DNA of 64,000 nucleotides from Arcobacter caeni (GTDB lineage Bacteria; Campylobacterota; Campylobacteria; Campylobacterales; Arcobacteraceae). Position 1 is the stretch's first letter. Each line of letters starts with the position of its first letter. The stretch spans positions 124,001 through 188,000 of the forward strand of contig NZ_MUXE01000004.1 of the NCBI RefSeq assembly GCF_003063245.1, given 5' to 3'. A program made the position numbers and the translations under genes. Below the pieces are notes generated by a model. The model was given only the letters and a program-made list of their open reading frames with translations. It did no database searches and was not told the DNA's origin. Shown piece by piece: positions 48,876 through 57,229 of this stretch.

Positions 48876-50144
48876 ATGTATAAAATATTATTATTGTTGT
48901 CATTGGTAGTTTGCTCTGTTTTTGCGCAAGTTGATGCAAATTTAGAAGTTGTAAAAAAAATTAATGCTTTACCAAAAATTTTAGTTTCAGTTGCAACTGA
49001 CACATTAGAAATTGAAACTTTAAATAAAATTAAAAAAAGTTTAGCAGATGATTTATCTGTAAGTGGTCACTTTGAAGTTGTATCAGTTAATAGTGTAACT
49101 TCATATGAAAATATGCCTGATATTATTGGCTTGTCTAATCAAGGAATTAATTTATATTTAAATTTATCTGCTAAAAAAGAAGCAGGTTCTTATACTTTGA
49201 TGACAAAATTATATGATATAAATTCTAGAACACTGATATTAGAAAAGAATTTTGCTACAACACAAGAAGATAGATATGTTTTTTTAGCTCATAAAGCTGC
49301 AATTTCAACAAATGCATTTTTTAAAGCACCAAGTATTGATTGGATGGAAAAATTCGTGGTATTTTCAACATATACAGCATCAGGTGCTGCTGATATTATG
49401 ATTGGGGATTATACTTTAACTTATAAAAAAACAGTTGTATCAGGTGGACTAAATATTTTCCCAAAATGGGCAGATAGTGAGCAAAAAACAATTTATTATA
49501 CAACTTATAATTATAAAAAACCGACATTAGTTAAATTAAATATTTATAATAGAAGTAAAGAAATTATTATGGATTCCGATGGTATGTTAGCTTGTTCTGA
49601 TGTAAATGCAGATGGAACTAAATTGTTAATTACAGCATCACCAGCTGGTCAACCAGATATTTTCTTATATGATATAAGAAGTAAAAATAAAACACAAATA
49701 ACAAAATATGGTGGAATTGATGTTGGAGGACACTTTATTGAAAATGATACAAGAATAGTGTTTGTTTCTGATAGATTAGGGAACCCCAATATTTTTGCAC
49801 AAGGTATTAATTCAAGTTCTGTTGAAAGATTAGTTTATCACAGTAATAATAACTCTTCTGCAACAGCATTTGGAAATAATATCGCATATAGTAGTAAAGA
49901 TTCTTCTAATGAATTAGGAGAAAAAAGTTTTAATTTATATTTGATTTCTACAAAAACTGATAGTATGAAAAGATTGACTTCAAGTGGTATAAATCAGTTT
50001 CCAAAGTTTTCTACTGATGGTGAAACATTATTATTTATAAAAACTTCTGGAGGATCTAGTTCAATCGGAATAATTAGATTGGCATATAGTAAATCATTTT
50101 TATTCCCTCTTAAAGGAAAAAGAATCCAATCTATTGATTGGTAA
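48876..50144 (+). CDS. tolB: Tol-Pal system beta-propeller protein TolB
   Basis: The periplasmic TolB protein, 422 residues. A signal peptide ends at VFAQ (~18). An N-terminal alpha/beta domain (~25-165) precedes a six-bladed propeller with PD40-type repeats (FPKWADSEQKTIYYT, ASPAGQPDIFLYD, VFVSDRLGNPNIFAQ, FPKFSTDGETLLFI). It binds Pal and links it to TolA. A hairpin and a 500-base gap follow before pal. Confidence 0.94.
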   Translation: MYKILLLLSLVVCSVFAQVDANLEVVKKINALPKILVSVATDTLEIETLNKIKKSLADDLSVSGHFEVVSVNSVTSYENMPDIIGLSNQGINLYLNLSAKKEAGSYTLMTKLYDINSRTLILEKNFATTQEDRYVFLAHKAAISTNAFFKAPSIDWMEKFVVFSTYTASGAADIMIGDYTLTYKKTVVSGGLNIFPKWADSEQKTIYYTTYNYKKPTLVKLNIYNRSKEIIMDSDGMLACSDVNADGTKLLITASPAGQPDIFLYDIRSKNKTQITKYGGIDVGGHFIENDTRIVFVSDRLGNPNIFAQGINSSSVERLVYHSNNNSSATAFGNNIAYSSKDSSNELGEKSFNLYLISTKTDSMKRLTSSGINQFPKFSTDGETLLFIKTSGGSSSIGIIRLAYSKSFLFPLKGKRIQSIDW

Positions 50145-50155
50145 TTCTTATAGTT

Positions 50156-50181
50156 CTGTAAAGCTTTTTAAAGCTTTACAG
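50156..50181 (+). terminator. Hairpin after tolB
   Basis: CTGTAAAGCTTT and AAAGCTTTACAG are perfect inverted arms of 12 bases with two bases between, starting 12 bases after the tolB stop. No T-run follows, so termination would be weak. It may instead protect the 3' end of the ATP synthase-Tol message. Confidence 0.5.
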
Positions 50182-50275
50182 TTACGATAATACATAATTT
50201 AATTAATCTTCTCTTAAACTATCTTCCAATATTTTCATAATATATATCTGTTTTGCATTAAAATAAATTTTTAAC

Positions 50276-50292
50276 TGTAACATATTGTTACA
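50276..50292. promoter_or_regulatory. Operator-like palindrome upstream of a -10 box
   Basis: TGTAACA-TAT-TGTTACA is a perfect 7-3-7 palindrome centred about 42 bases before the start predicted from the TATAAT at 50314-50319. That is where activators that touch RNA polymerase commonly bind. The regulator is not identifiable. Confidence 0.5.
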
Positions 50293-50325
50293 CAAGAGAT
50301 ATTCATGTCTTTGTATAATAAAGTA

Positions 50326-50416
50326 CTTTCTGCTTAATTATAAAAAATTATCTAGTAATTAATGGATAAAGTATCTATTTGACAAAATAATAATGTTATT
50401 ATTTTGTCATTTTTTT
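50326..50416 (+). ncRNA. Candidate small RNA between tolB and pal
   Basis: About 90 bases run from the start predicted by the TATAAT at 50314-50319 to a strong terminator. The terminator arms (50380-50393 and 50396-50409) form a perfect 14-bp stem followed by seven T residues. No open reading frame of note fits in between. The terminator works only in the plus direction (no T-run on the other strand) and lies more than 200 bases from tolB, past a separate hairpin. It therefore needs a transcript of its own. No known RNA family is recognised. Confidence 0.5.
50380..50416 (+). terminator. Strong terminator in the tolB-pal gap
   Basis: A perfect 14-bp stem (TGACAAAATAATAA and its complement) with a two-base TG centre is followed by TTTTTTT. 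It probably ends the candidate small RNA starting near 50326. Confidence 0.8.
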
Positions 50417-50538
50417 AACTTTTATATATATATGATAATTAGAATAAAATAATTAATTTATCTTTAATAATATCAATAAAAAAGAGGTTTGTAAAATTAA
50501 AATAATTATTAAAAAGAATTTTCTTAATAAAAAAAAGA

Positions 50539-50571
50539 AATCATTAAGTCAATAAAATGAACTTAATGATT
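50539..50571 (+). other. Long hairpin upstream of pal
   Basis: AATCATTAAGT and ACTTAATGATT form a perfect 11-bp stem with an 11-base loop, followed by ATAGTTTTT. It could be a second terminator or a structured pal leader. The pal ATG lies 88 bases downstream. Confidence 0.4.
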
Positions 50572-50658
50572 ATAGTTTTTATAGATTTTTATTTTATAAA
50601 CAATAATTAAGGTTCACTCTTGTATTATTTCAGCAAATTTTATTTCAAGGACAAAATT

Positions 50659-51198
50659 ATGAAAAAATTAGGTGTTTATTCTTTATTAGTTGCAGCAATG
50701 TTATTCTCTACAGGTTGTAGTGAAAAAAATGCTGATATGAATGTTGATAATGGAGCTCAAGAATCTGTTAATACAAATACTGATTCTAGCAATCTTTCTG
50801 ATGCAGGTTTTTCTGCTTTAGAAAAAGCAGCAAATGGTAATTATTATATGATCAATGGTCAAAAAGTTTTAATTGAGCATGTATATTTCGGATTTGACAA
50901 ATATAACTTAACTTCAGAAAACAAAGAAAAAGCAACTTCAAATGCTTCTAAATTATCTGCATTAACTGCTGATACAACTGTAACAGTTTCTGGTAATACA
51001 GATGAGTGGGGATCAGATGAGTATAACTACGCATTAGGTTTAAAAAGAGCTAACTCTGTTAAAGATGTTTTAGTTGCAAATGGTGTAACTGCAAATGTTG
51101 CATTAGTTTCTTTAGGTGAAAGTTCTCCAGTTTGTACTGAGAAAACTAAAGATTGTTGGGCAAAAAACAGAAGAGTTGAACACGAATTAAGTAAATAA
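50659..51198 (+). CDS. pal: Peptidoglycan-associated lipoprotein Pal
   Basis: Pal is an outer-membrane lipoprotein that grips peptidoglycan. I use the ATG eight bases after AAGGA, giving 179 residues with lipobox FSTGC (Cys20). The OmpA-like domain (~75-179) shows VYFGFDKYNL and the peptidoglycan-binding GNTDEWGSDEYNYALGLKRA, ending NRRVEHELSK. It follows the long gap and runs on into the YbgF-like gene. Confidence 0.95.
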   Translation: MKKLGVYSLLVAAMLFSTGCSEKNADMNVDNGAQESVNTNTDSSNLSDAGFSALEKAANGNYYMINGQKVLIEHVYFGFDKYNLTSENKEKATSNASKLSALTADTTVTVSGNTDEWGSDEYNYALGLKRANSVKDVLVANGVTANVALVSLGESSPVCTEKTKDCWAKNRRVEHELSK

Positions 51199-51203
51199 TT
51201 TCA

Positions 51204-52190
51204 ATGACTAAGTATCTTCTATCTTTTTTAATAGTAAGTTCATTAACCGTAGCCGAAGAGGTTTCGGTTTATGGATCAAATGATTCAGGAAATGGTTCTT
51301 ATGGACTAAATTCATCAGAAAAACATATTTTGAAAAATCAAAATAGTATTAATGCATTAACATCAAAAGTTGGTGATATTAATTCTTTACTGGATTCTAT
51401 TAAAAATAGATTAGAAGGCTTAGAATCTACATATGAAGGTGATTCTGCCAAATTAAATTCAACATCGAGAAAAGTTGATGAATTAGCGCAAAGAGTTGGT
51501 GCGTCTTCAGATTTAGGTTCTAATAGTAATGTTCCAATATCATCACAAGGTGGTGATGCACAATTAGTTGAAACAGTTAATGGTTTAAAAGCTGCGTTAA
51601 CAAAGTTAACAACAGCTGTTAATAAAATTAATTCAGAATATGTTTCTTCTAAAGAATTAGAAAAAAATATGCAACAATTTATAACAAGAGAAGAATTTGA
51701 AGCTTTAAAAAAAGCCGCTGGAATTAAAACTTCTCAAGTTTCACCTACAACAAAATTAGATGCAAATACTGCAAATATAGATACATCTTCATCTAGCGAA
51801 GTAGCTACAAAAAAATTAAATACACCTGAAGATAAATTAAATTTAATGAAAGAAGCAAAACAAGATTTTGATTCTAAAAATTATAATGCTTCAACTCCAA
51901 AATATGAAAAACTTCTTGAAGCAAATTATAAACCTGCTGAAGTTAATTTTTATTTAGCACAAAATTGGTATATGAGAAAAAAGTATGATGTTGCAATAAG
52001 TCATTATAAAAAATCTGCTATATTGAATGACAAAGCAGCTTATATGCCAACATTATTATTGCATAGTGCTATTTCATTTGAAAAAATAAAAGATAAAGAT
52101 AATGCAAAAAGCTTTTACAGTACTTTAGTTGATCTTTATCCTAGTTCGAATGAAGCTAAAGTAGCAAAACAAAATTTAACTAAATTATAA
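51204..52190 (+). CDS. Tol-Pal associated YbgF/CpoB-like protein
   Basis: A 328-residue periplasmic protein with a signal peptide (~1-17), an N-terminal coiled coil (~40-175, SINALTSKVGDINSLLDSI) and a C-terminal TPR domain (~210-328; LNLMKEAKQDFDSKNY, then repeats of NFYLAQNWYMRKKYDVAIS type). This matches CpoB/YbgF, which couples Tol to peptidoglycan synthesis in E. coli. It follows pal by five bases. Confidence 0.88.
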   Translation: MTKYLLSFLIVSSLTVAEEVSVYGSNDSGNGSYGLNSSEKHILKNQNSINALTSKVGDINSLLDSIKNRLEGLESTYEGDSAKLNSTSRKVDELAQRVGASSDLGSNSNVPISSQGGDAQLVETVNGLKAALTKLTTAVNKINSEYVSSKELEKNMQQFITREEFEALKKAAGIKTSQVSPTTKLDANTANIDTSSSSEVATKKLNTPEDKLNLMKEAKQDFDSKNYNASTPKYEKLLEANYKPAEVNFYLAQNWYMRKKYDVAISHYKKSAILNDKAAYMPTLLLHSAISFEKIKDKDNAKSFYSTLVDLYPSSNEAKVAKQNLTKL

Positions 52191-52207
52191 ATTATTAAAG
52201 GAAAAAT

Positions 52208-52792
52208 ATGTCAAGTAAAGTTATAGGTATAGAATATACATTAAAAGATGCAAAAACTGGTGAACAATTAGATTCAAATGTTGGTCAAGCTCCTTTAGAA
52301 TTTATTTCAGGAAAAGGTCAAATAATTCCAGGTTTAGAGTCTAAACTTATAGAAATGTCAGCTAATGAAGAAGCTGATGTTTTAGTTCAACCAGTTGATG
52401 CTTATGGTGAATATAATGATGAAGCTGTTCAAGTTTTACCAAAAGAACAATTTGCTGGTATTGAATTAACTGAAGGTATGTCTTTATATGGAACAGGTGA
52501 GCATGGTGAAACTGTTCAAGTTGTAGTTAAATCATTTAGTGATTCTGATGTAACAATTGATTATAATCATCCAATGGCTGGAAAAACTTTAATGTTTTCA
52601 GTAGCAATTTTATCTTTAAGAGATGCAACTGAAGAAGAAGTTCAAACAGGTGTTGTTGGTGGAATGGCTGCTATGGGTGGTGGATGTTGTGGTGGTGGCG
52701 GTCATGATCACGATCATGGACATGACCATGGAGCAGGTTCTTGTGGAACTCAAGAACCTAAACAATCTCACGGTGGTTGTGGTTGTCACTAG
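52208..52792 (+). CDS. slyD: FKBP-type peptidyl-prolyl isomerase SlyD
   Basis: A 194-residue cytoplasmic prolyl isomerase with an inserted chaperone flap. The FKBP part (1-~70 and ~120-150) includes ISGKGQIIPGLESKL and AYGEYNDEAVQVLP, and the core ends IDYNHPMAGKTLMFSV. The C-terminal ~40 residues are a metal-binding tail of Gly, Cys and His (GGGCCGGGGHDHDHGHDHG, then GGCGCH), as in SlyD proteins that supply nickel to hydrogenase or urease. It ends the pal operon and is followed by a strong terminator. Confidence 0.94.
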   Translation: MSSKVIGIEYTLKDAKTGEQLDSNVGQAPLEFISGKGQIIPGLESKLIEMSANEEADVLVQPVDAYGEYNDEAVQVLPKEQFAGIELTEGMSLYGTGEHGETVQVVVKSFSDSDVTIDYNHPMAGKTLMFSVAILSLRDATEEEVQTGVVGGMAAMGGGCCGGGGHDHDHGHDHGAGSCGTQEPKQSHGGCGCH

Positions 52793-52855
52793 ATCGCAGG
52801 TTGCGACATATACTAAATTAAATCAAAGATTTAATAAGACAATAGTTAATATTAT

Positions 52856-52888
52856 AAAAAGCTCAAGAGTTTTACTCTTGAGCTTTTT
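52856..52888 (+). terminator. Terminator after slyD
   Basis: AAAAAGCTCAAGAGT (52856-52870) pairs perfectly with ACTCTTGAGCTTTTT (52874-52888) around a TTT loop: a 15-bp stem with an A-run and T-run. It closes the pal-slyD operon and could work in either direction. Confidence 0.92.
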
Positions 52889-52948
52889 TATTTTGGAAAG
52901 TAAAAAAATAGTATAATAATTACTAAAAAATATAATAAGGTGAAAAAT

Positions 52949-53878
52949 ATGAAAAAAATAGCTTTTATATTTCCTGGTCAAGGAAGTCAAACTATTGGAA
53001 TGGGAAAAGATTTCTTTGAAAATAGCGATATTGCTAAAGATATGATTTCAAAGGCTAGTACTAGATTAGGTATTGATTTTGAGAAATTATTATTTGAAGA
53101 AAATGAAAATATAGGAAAAACACAATTTACTCAACCTGCGATTTTACTTGTAAGTTCTATTGCAAATGCAATTTTTAAAGAAAAATGTAATGTTGCACCT
53201 GTATTTGTTTTAGGTCATTCATTGGGAGAATTTTCTGCATTAGTTGCTGCTGGTGCAATTGATTATTTAGATGCAATTGAATTAGTTCATAAAAGAGGTT
53301 TATTTATGACTGAAGCTTGTTCTGATGGTGGAGCGGGAATGATGGCTTTAGTTGGAATTGATGATGCTTCAGTTGAAAGAGTATGTACTGAGCAAAGAGA
53401 ACTTGGGAAAAAAGTATGGCCAGCAAATTATAATATGGATGGACAACTTGTACTAGCAGGTATTAAAGCTGATTTAGAGGCACTTGTTGAAACATTTAAA
53501 ACAGCTGGTGCAAAAAGAGCTATTGTTTTAGATATGTCAGTTGCATCACATTGTGAGTTATTAAAAAGTGCAGTGGAGAGTTTAAATCCATATTTAGAAA
53601 GATTTTTAAAAGATGAATTTTTGCCTGTTATTTCAAATGTAACTACACAAGCTTATGGAACAAAAAATGAAGCTATAAAATTATTATCAGCTCAACTTAC
53701 AAGTCCTGTAAAATATAAACAATCTATAAAAGCTTGTGAAGATAAAGTTGATTTATTTATTGAATTTGGAAATGGTATCGTTTTAAAAGGTTTAAATAAA
53801 AAAATTACTGATAAACCAACATTAAATGTTTCTGATATGAAAACATTAGAAAGTGTAATAGGAGAATTAAATGACTAA
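52949..53878 (+). CDS. fabD: Malonyl CoA-acyl carrier protein transacylase
   Basis: FabD loads malonyl groups onto acyl carrier protein for fatty acid synthesis. I choose the ATG eight bases after AAGG (309 residues); the GTG three codons upstream overlaps the ribosome binding site. Motifs are IAFIFPGQGSQ, FTQPAILLVS and the nucleophile elbow GHSLGEFSAL, with VASHCELLKSA late. The mtn ATG overlaps its end by eight bases. Confidence 0.96.
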   Translation: MKKIAFIFPGQGSQTIGMGKDFFENSDIAKDMISKASTRLGIDFEKLLFEENENIGKTQFTQPAILLVSSIANAIFKEKCNVAPVFVLGHSLGEFSALVAAGAIDYLDAIELVHKRGLFMTEACSDGGAGMMALVGIDDASVERVCTEQRELGKKVWPANYNMDGQLVLAGIKADLEALVETFKTAGAKRAIVLDMSVASHCELLKSAVESLNPYLERFLKDEFLPVISNVTTQAYGTKNEAIKLLSAQLTSPVKYKQSIKACEDKVDLFIEFGNGIVLKGLNKKITDKPTLNVSDMKTLESVIGELND

Positions 53879-54566
53879 ATTGGCAATTATGGGAGCAATG
53901 GAAGAGGAAATAGAACCTCTTTTATCTTACTTTGATAAAGTAAATATTGTTGAATTTGCAAATAATAAATATTATGAAGTTTCATATAATGGTTTGGATA
54001 TTGTAATTGCTTATTCTAAAATTGGAAAAGTATTTGCAAGTTTAACAGCTGCTACAATGATTGAAAAATTTGGATGTGATACATTACTATTTTCAGGAGT
54101 TGCTGGTGGAATTAATCCTAAACTTCAAATTGGAGATTTAATTATTGCTGATAAATTATGTCAACATGATTTAGATATTACTGCATTTGGTCATCCAAAT
54201 GGATTTGTGCCAGGTGGAAAAGTATTTGTAGAAACTACTAAAGAATTAAGAAATGTAGCAATTAAAGTTGCAAATGAAAATAATTTAAAAGTAATTGAGG
54301 GAACTATTGCAACAGGTGATCAATTTGTTCACTCAAGTGAGCGAAAACAATTCATAGAAAATACATTTAAAGCTGATGCTCTAGAGATGGAAGGTGCAAG
54401 TGTTGCTGTTGTTTGTGATGCTTTAAATGTTCCATTTTTTATATTAAGAGCTATTTCTGATACTGCTGATATGGATGCTGGATTTGATTTTGATGAATTT
54501 CTAAAATCAAGTGCTAAAAACTCTGCTGATTACTTATTCAAAATTTTAAAAGAGTTAAAAAAATAA
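53871..54566 (+). CDS. mtn: MTA/SAH (aminofutalosine) nucleosidase
   Basis: A 231-residue nucleosidase that cleaves methylthioadenosine and S-adenosylhomocysteine. In Campylobacterota with the futalosine route to menaquinone the same enzyme also processes aminodeoxyfutalosine. Visible are LAIMGAMEEEIEPLLSYF, FSGVAGGINPKLQIGDL and the catalytic ALEMEGASVAVVC with RAISDTAD. It overlaps fabD, so it is co-translated. Confidence 0.95.
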   Translation: MTKLAIMGAMEEEIEPLLSYFDKVNIVEFANNKYYEVSYNGLDIVIAYSKIGKVFASLTAATMIEKFGCDTLLFSGVAGGINPKLQIGDLIIADKLCQHDLDITAFGHPNGFVPGGKVFVETTKELRNVAIKVANENNLKVIEGTIATGDQFVHSSERKQFIENTFKADALEMEGASVAVVCDALNVPFFILRAISDTADMDAGFDFDEFLKSSAKNSADYLFKILKELKK

Positions 54567-54598
54567 ACTTCTAGCACTTTCAAAAGACACCTTTTACA

Positions 54599-54637
54599 CT
54601 CCTTTTATATGTTAAAGTTTTTTATATATAAAAGGAG
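54599..54637 (+). promoter_or_regulatory. Hairpin that would mask the ribosome binding site of the symporter gene
   Basis: CTCCTTTTATAT (54599-54610) is a perfect complement of ATATAAAAGGAG (54626-54637), which contains the Shine-Dalgarno AAGGAG of the following gene (ATG at 54643). If both arms are transcribed, the binding site would be buried in a 12-bp stem. A second CCTTTT copy (54590-54595) lies just upstream. The transcription start is unknown, so this is a candidate only. Confidence 0.5.
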
Positions 54638-54642
54638 ACACA

Positions 54643-56085
54643 ATGTTCGCAGAAATCAATACTTTTTTAAATGACTTAATTTGGGGAAATATATTAATAT
54701 ATTTACTTCCTCTTTTAGGTTTATTTTTCACTATTAGTTCTAGATTTGTACAATTTAGATATTTCTTTAAAATGTTTAATATTTTAAAAGATACAGCTCA
54801 TGATAAAGATGGTCATATTAGTTCTTTTCAGGCTTTGATGTTAAGTGTCGCTGGTCGTGTTGGTGGTGGTAATATTGCAGGTGTTGCCGTTGCTATTACA
54901 CTTGGAGGTGCTGGAGCTGTTTTTTGGATGTGGGTTATTGCACTTGTTGGAATGGCTACGAGTTTTTTTGAGTGTTCTTTAGCTCAATTATATAAAGAAA
55001 AAGATGGTTTAGATTCATGCGTTTATAGAGGTGGACCTGCTTATTATGCAACAAAAGGTTTAAAACAAAAATGGCTTGGAGTTGTTATTTCTGTATTGCT
55101 TATTATTACTTTTGGTTTTGCTTTTAATGCAACACAATCTTTCATTATTTCTACTTCATTTGAAGCTTCGTTTAATCTACCAACTTGGGTTAGTGGTTTG
55201 ATTGTTACAGCTGTTTTTGGTGTTACAATTTTTGGTGGTGTAAAAAGAATCGCTAGAATGTCTGAAGTTATAGTTCCAATTATGGCTCTTGGATATTTAT
55301 TGATTGCACTTGTTGTAATTGTTTTAAACATAACGCAAATTCCTAGTTTGATTGTAATGATTGTTACAGAAGCATTTAATCCAAGTTCTGCAATTGGTGG
55401 AGGAATGGGTGCTGTTATTATTCAAGGTGCAAAAAGAGGAATGTTTTCAAATGAAGCTGGACTTGGAAGCGCTCCAAATGTAGCAGCTGTTGCATATGTT
55501 GCACATCCTGTTCAACAAGGAATAGTTCAATCTTTTTCAGTATTTATTGATACTATAATTTTATGTTCTTGTACAGCATTTATTATTCTTTTATCAGGTG
55601 TTTATACTCCAGGTGTTGATGGTGTTCAAGGTGTTTTATTAACTCAAAACGCATTGATTGAGCATATTGGTCCTTTAGGTGGATATTTTGTAACTATTGC
55701 TTTATTTTTATTTGGTTTTTCTTCTATGATTTATAACTATTATTTAGCGGAAAATAGTTTAAATTTCTTTAGTAAAGGAAATGTTGCTGTATTTAATATT
55801 TTTAGAGTAATTTGTATTTTACTTGTTATTTGGGGATCATTCCAAGATTTAGCTTCAATTTTTGCTTTTGCTGATTTAAGTATGGGAATCTTAGCTATTC
55901 TTAATATGATTGTTATTACACTATTATACAAACCAGTTTTACAATTAATCAAAGGTTATGAAAGACAACTTAAAGAGGGAATTGAACCTGTGTTAAGATA
56001 CAATGACTATGTAGAATATAATTTTGAAAAAGATACATGGAAAGAAATTGTTGATAATATCAATGATAAAAAATTAAAAGAGTAG
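54643..56085 (+). CDS. Sodium:alanine/glycine symporter (AGCS family)
   Basis: A 480-residue sodium-coupled amino acid importer with about eleven helices. Family signatures are FQALMLSVAGRVGGGNIAGV (first half), YRGGPAYYATKG, MGAVIIQGAKRGMFSNEAGLGSAPNVAA and FSSMIYNYYLAENSLNF. Members carry alanine or glycine with Na+. It lies directly upstream of a kinase/regulator pair and of aspA, so it probably belongs to an amino acid use locus. A hairpin covers its ribosome binding site. Confidence 0.92.
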   Translation: MFAEINTFLNDLIWGNILIYLLPLLGLFFTISSRFVQFRYFFKMFNILKDTAHDKDGHISSFQALMLSVAGRVGGGNIAGVAVAITLGGAGAVFWMWVIALVGMATSFFECSLAQLYKEKDGLDSCVYRGGPAYYATKGLKQKWLGVVISVLLIITFGFAFNATQSFIISTSFEASFNLPTWVSGLIVTAVFGVTIFGGVKRIARMSEVIVPIMALGYLLIALVVIVLNITQIPSLIVMIVTEAFNPSSAIGGGMGAVIIQGAKRGMFSNEAGLGSAPNVAAVAYVAHPVQQGIVQSFSVFIDTIILCSCTAFIILLSGVYTPGVDGVQGVLLTQNALIEHIGPLGGYFVTIALFLFGFSSMIYNYYLAENSLNFFSKGNVAVFNIFRVICILLVIWGSFQDLASIFAFADLSMGILAILNMIVITLLYKPVLQLIKGYERQLKEGIEPVLRYNDYVEYNFEKDTWKEIVDNINDKKLKE

Positions 56086-56098
56086 AGGTTTTATATTT

Positions 56099-57223
56099 AT
56101 GTTTAATAAAGAAGGAATACCATTTTTTATAATTGTTATTCCATTCTTAAGCGTTATACTCGTTTCATTTCTTTGTATTTCTTTTTATTTAAAACTTTCA
56201 ACAAACGAACTTAATTTAAATATTAAAGAGTACAAAGAACTATATTTAGAAAATCATGAAAATGATTCTAATCTAGAACAAATAATCAAAAATAAAACCG
56301 AACAATCAGAAAAATTAAGCAAAAGATTTAGCAAGTTTGCTTTAACGCTTACTTTTGTAGTTGTCATTTTTATGATTTTATTTTCATATATTATGATTTT
56401 AATTGTAAATGATGTTATTAAGAAATATAAATTAGAAGTTCAAAGTACAGAAAATAAATTAAAAATATTAAATGATGGTTTACAAAAAAAAGTGCAATAT
56501 GCAATTGAAGAAGCAAAACAAAAAGATAGAAAAATTCTAGAGCAAGGAAAACTAGCAAGAATTGGTTCTATGATTTCTATGATTGCACATCAATGGAGAC
56601 AACCTTTAACTGAATTATCAGGTATTTTAATGGAGCTTGAAACGGCAACAAGATTCAAAAAAGTTGATGAAAATCATATTTTAACAGCAATTGAAAAAAG
56701 TGACAATATGATTCAATTTATGTCAAATACAATTGATGATTTTAGGAATTTTTATAAACCAGATAAAATGAAAGAAGATTTTTTAGTTTCAGATTCTTGT
56801 AAAAGTGCTATAAATATTATAAATGCAAGTCTCAAAAACTTTGATATAAAACTAAATATAAATATACAAAATGATAAAAAAATATATGCTTATCCCACTG
56901 AATTTGCTCAAGTTATTTTAAATATTTTAAGTAATGCAAAAGATGTATTAGTAGAAAAGAATATCAAAAATCCAAAAATAGATTTAAATATTGATTCAAA
57001 AGGAGTTTTATCGATTATTACAATAAAAGATAATGCAGGTGGAATTGATAAAAAAAATCAAGAATTGATTTTTGATCCATATTTTAGTACTAAAGATTCA
57101 TCAAAAGGAACAGGTCTTGGACTTTATATTTCAAAACTTATAATTGAGCGAAATATGGGTGGAGAACTTAGTGTTTACAATGATGACGAAGGTGCTATTT
57201 TTAGAATAGTAATTGCAGGATAA
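56099..57223 (+). CDS. Sensor histidine kinase (two TM, HQWRQPL type)
   Basis: A compact 374-residue kinase: helix 1 (about 8-30), a small periplasmic part of ~50 residues, helix 2 (about 82-105), a coiled coil, and the kinase core with His164 in AHQWRQPLTEL, an N box (NILSNAKDVL), DNAGG and GTGLGLYIS. The periplasmic loop is too short for a binding domain, so it may sense the membrane or the neighbouring symporter. It lies 13 bases after the symporter gene and seven bases before its likely partner regulator. Confidence 0.9.
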   Translation: MFNKEGIPFFIIVIPFLSVILVSFLCISFYLKLSTNELNLNIKEYKELYLENHENDSNLEQIIKNKTEQSEKLSKRFSKFALTLTFVVVIFMILFSYIMILIVNDVIKKYKLEVQSTENKLKILNDGLQKKVQYAIEEAKQKDRKILEQGKLARIGSMISMIAHQWRQPLTELSGILMELETATRFKKVDENHILTAIEKSDNMIQFMSNTIDDFRNFYKPDKMKEDFLVSDSCKSAINIINASLKNFDIKLNINIQNDKKIYAYPTEFAQVILNILSNAKDVLVEKNIKNPKIDLNIDSKGVLSIITIKDNAGGIDKKNQELIFDPYFSTKDSSKGTGLGLYISKLIIERNMGGELSVYNDDEGAIFRIVIAG

Positions 57224-57229
57224 TAATAA

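Larger units (their letters stand above)
50145..50658. other. 514-base intergenic region between tolB and pal
   Basis: This is the only long gap in the window and is about 80-85% A+T. No plausible protein gene is present. It holds, in order: a 12-bp inverted repeat (50156-50181); a 7-3-7 palindrome (50276-50292); a TATAAT (50314-50319); a candidate small RNA ending in a strong terminator (50380-50416); an AT-rich tract; and a second long hairpin (50539-50571). pal has its ribosome binding site AAGGA at 50647-50651. Pal is therefore probably transcribed separately from tolB. Confidence 0.75.

Noticed and set aside
52793-52815. Short hairpin TCGCA-GGT-TGCGA after slyD
   Set aside because: Only a 5-bp stem; the strong terminator 40 bases later explains the transcript end.
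55044-55331. 95-codon minus-strand frame in the symporter gene
   Set aside because: It is antisense to conserved membrane helices and shows no independent ribosome binding site or domain.
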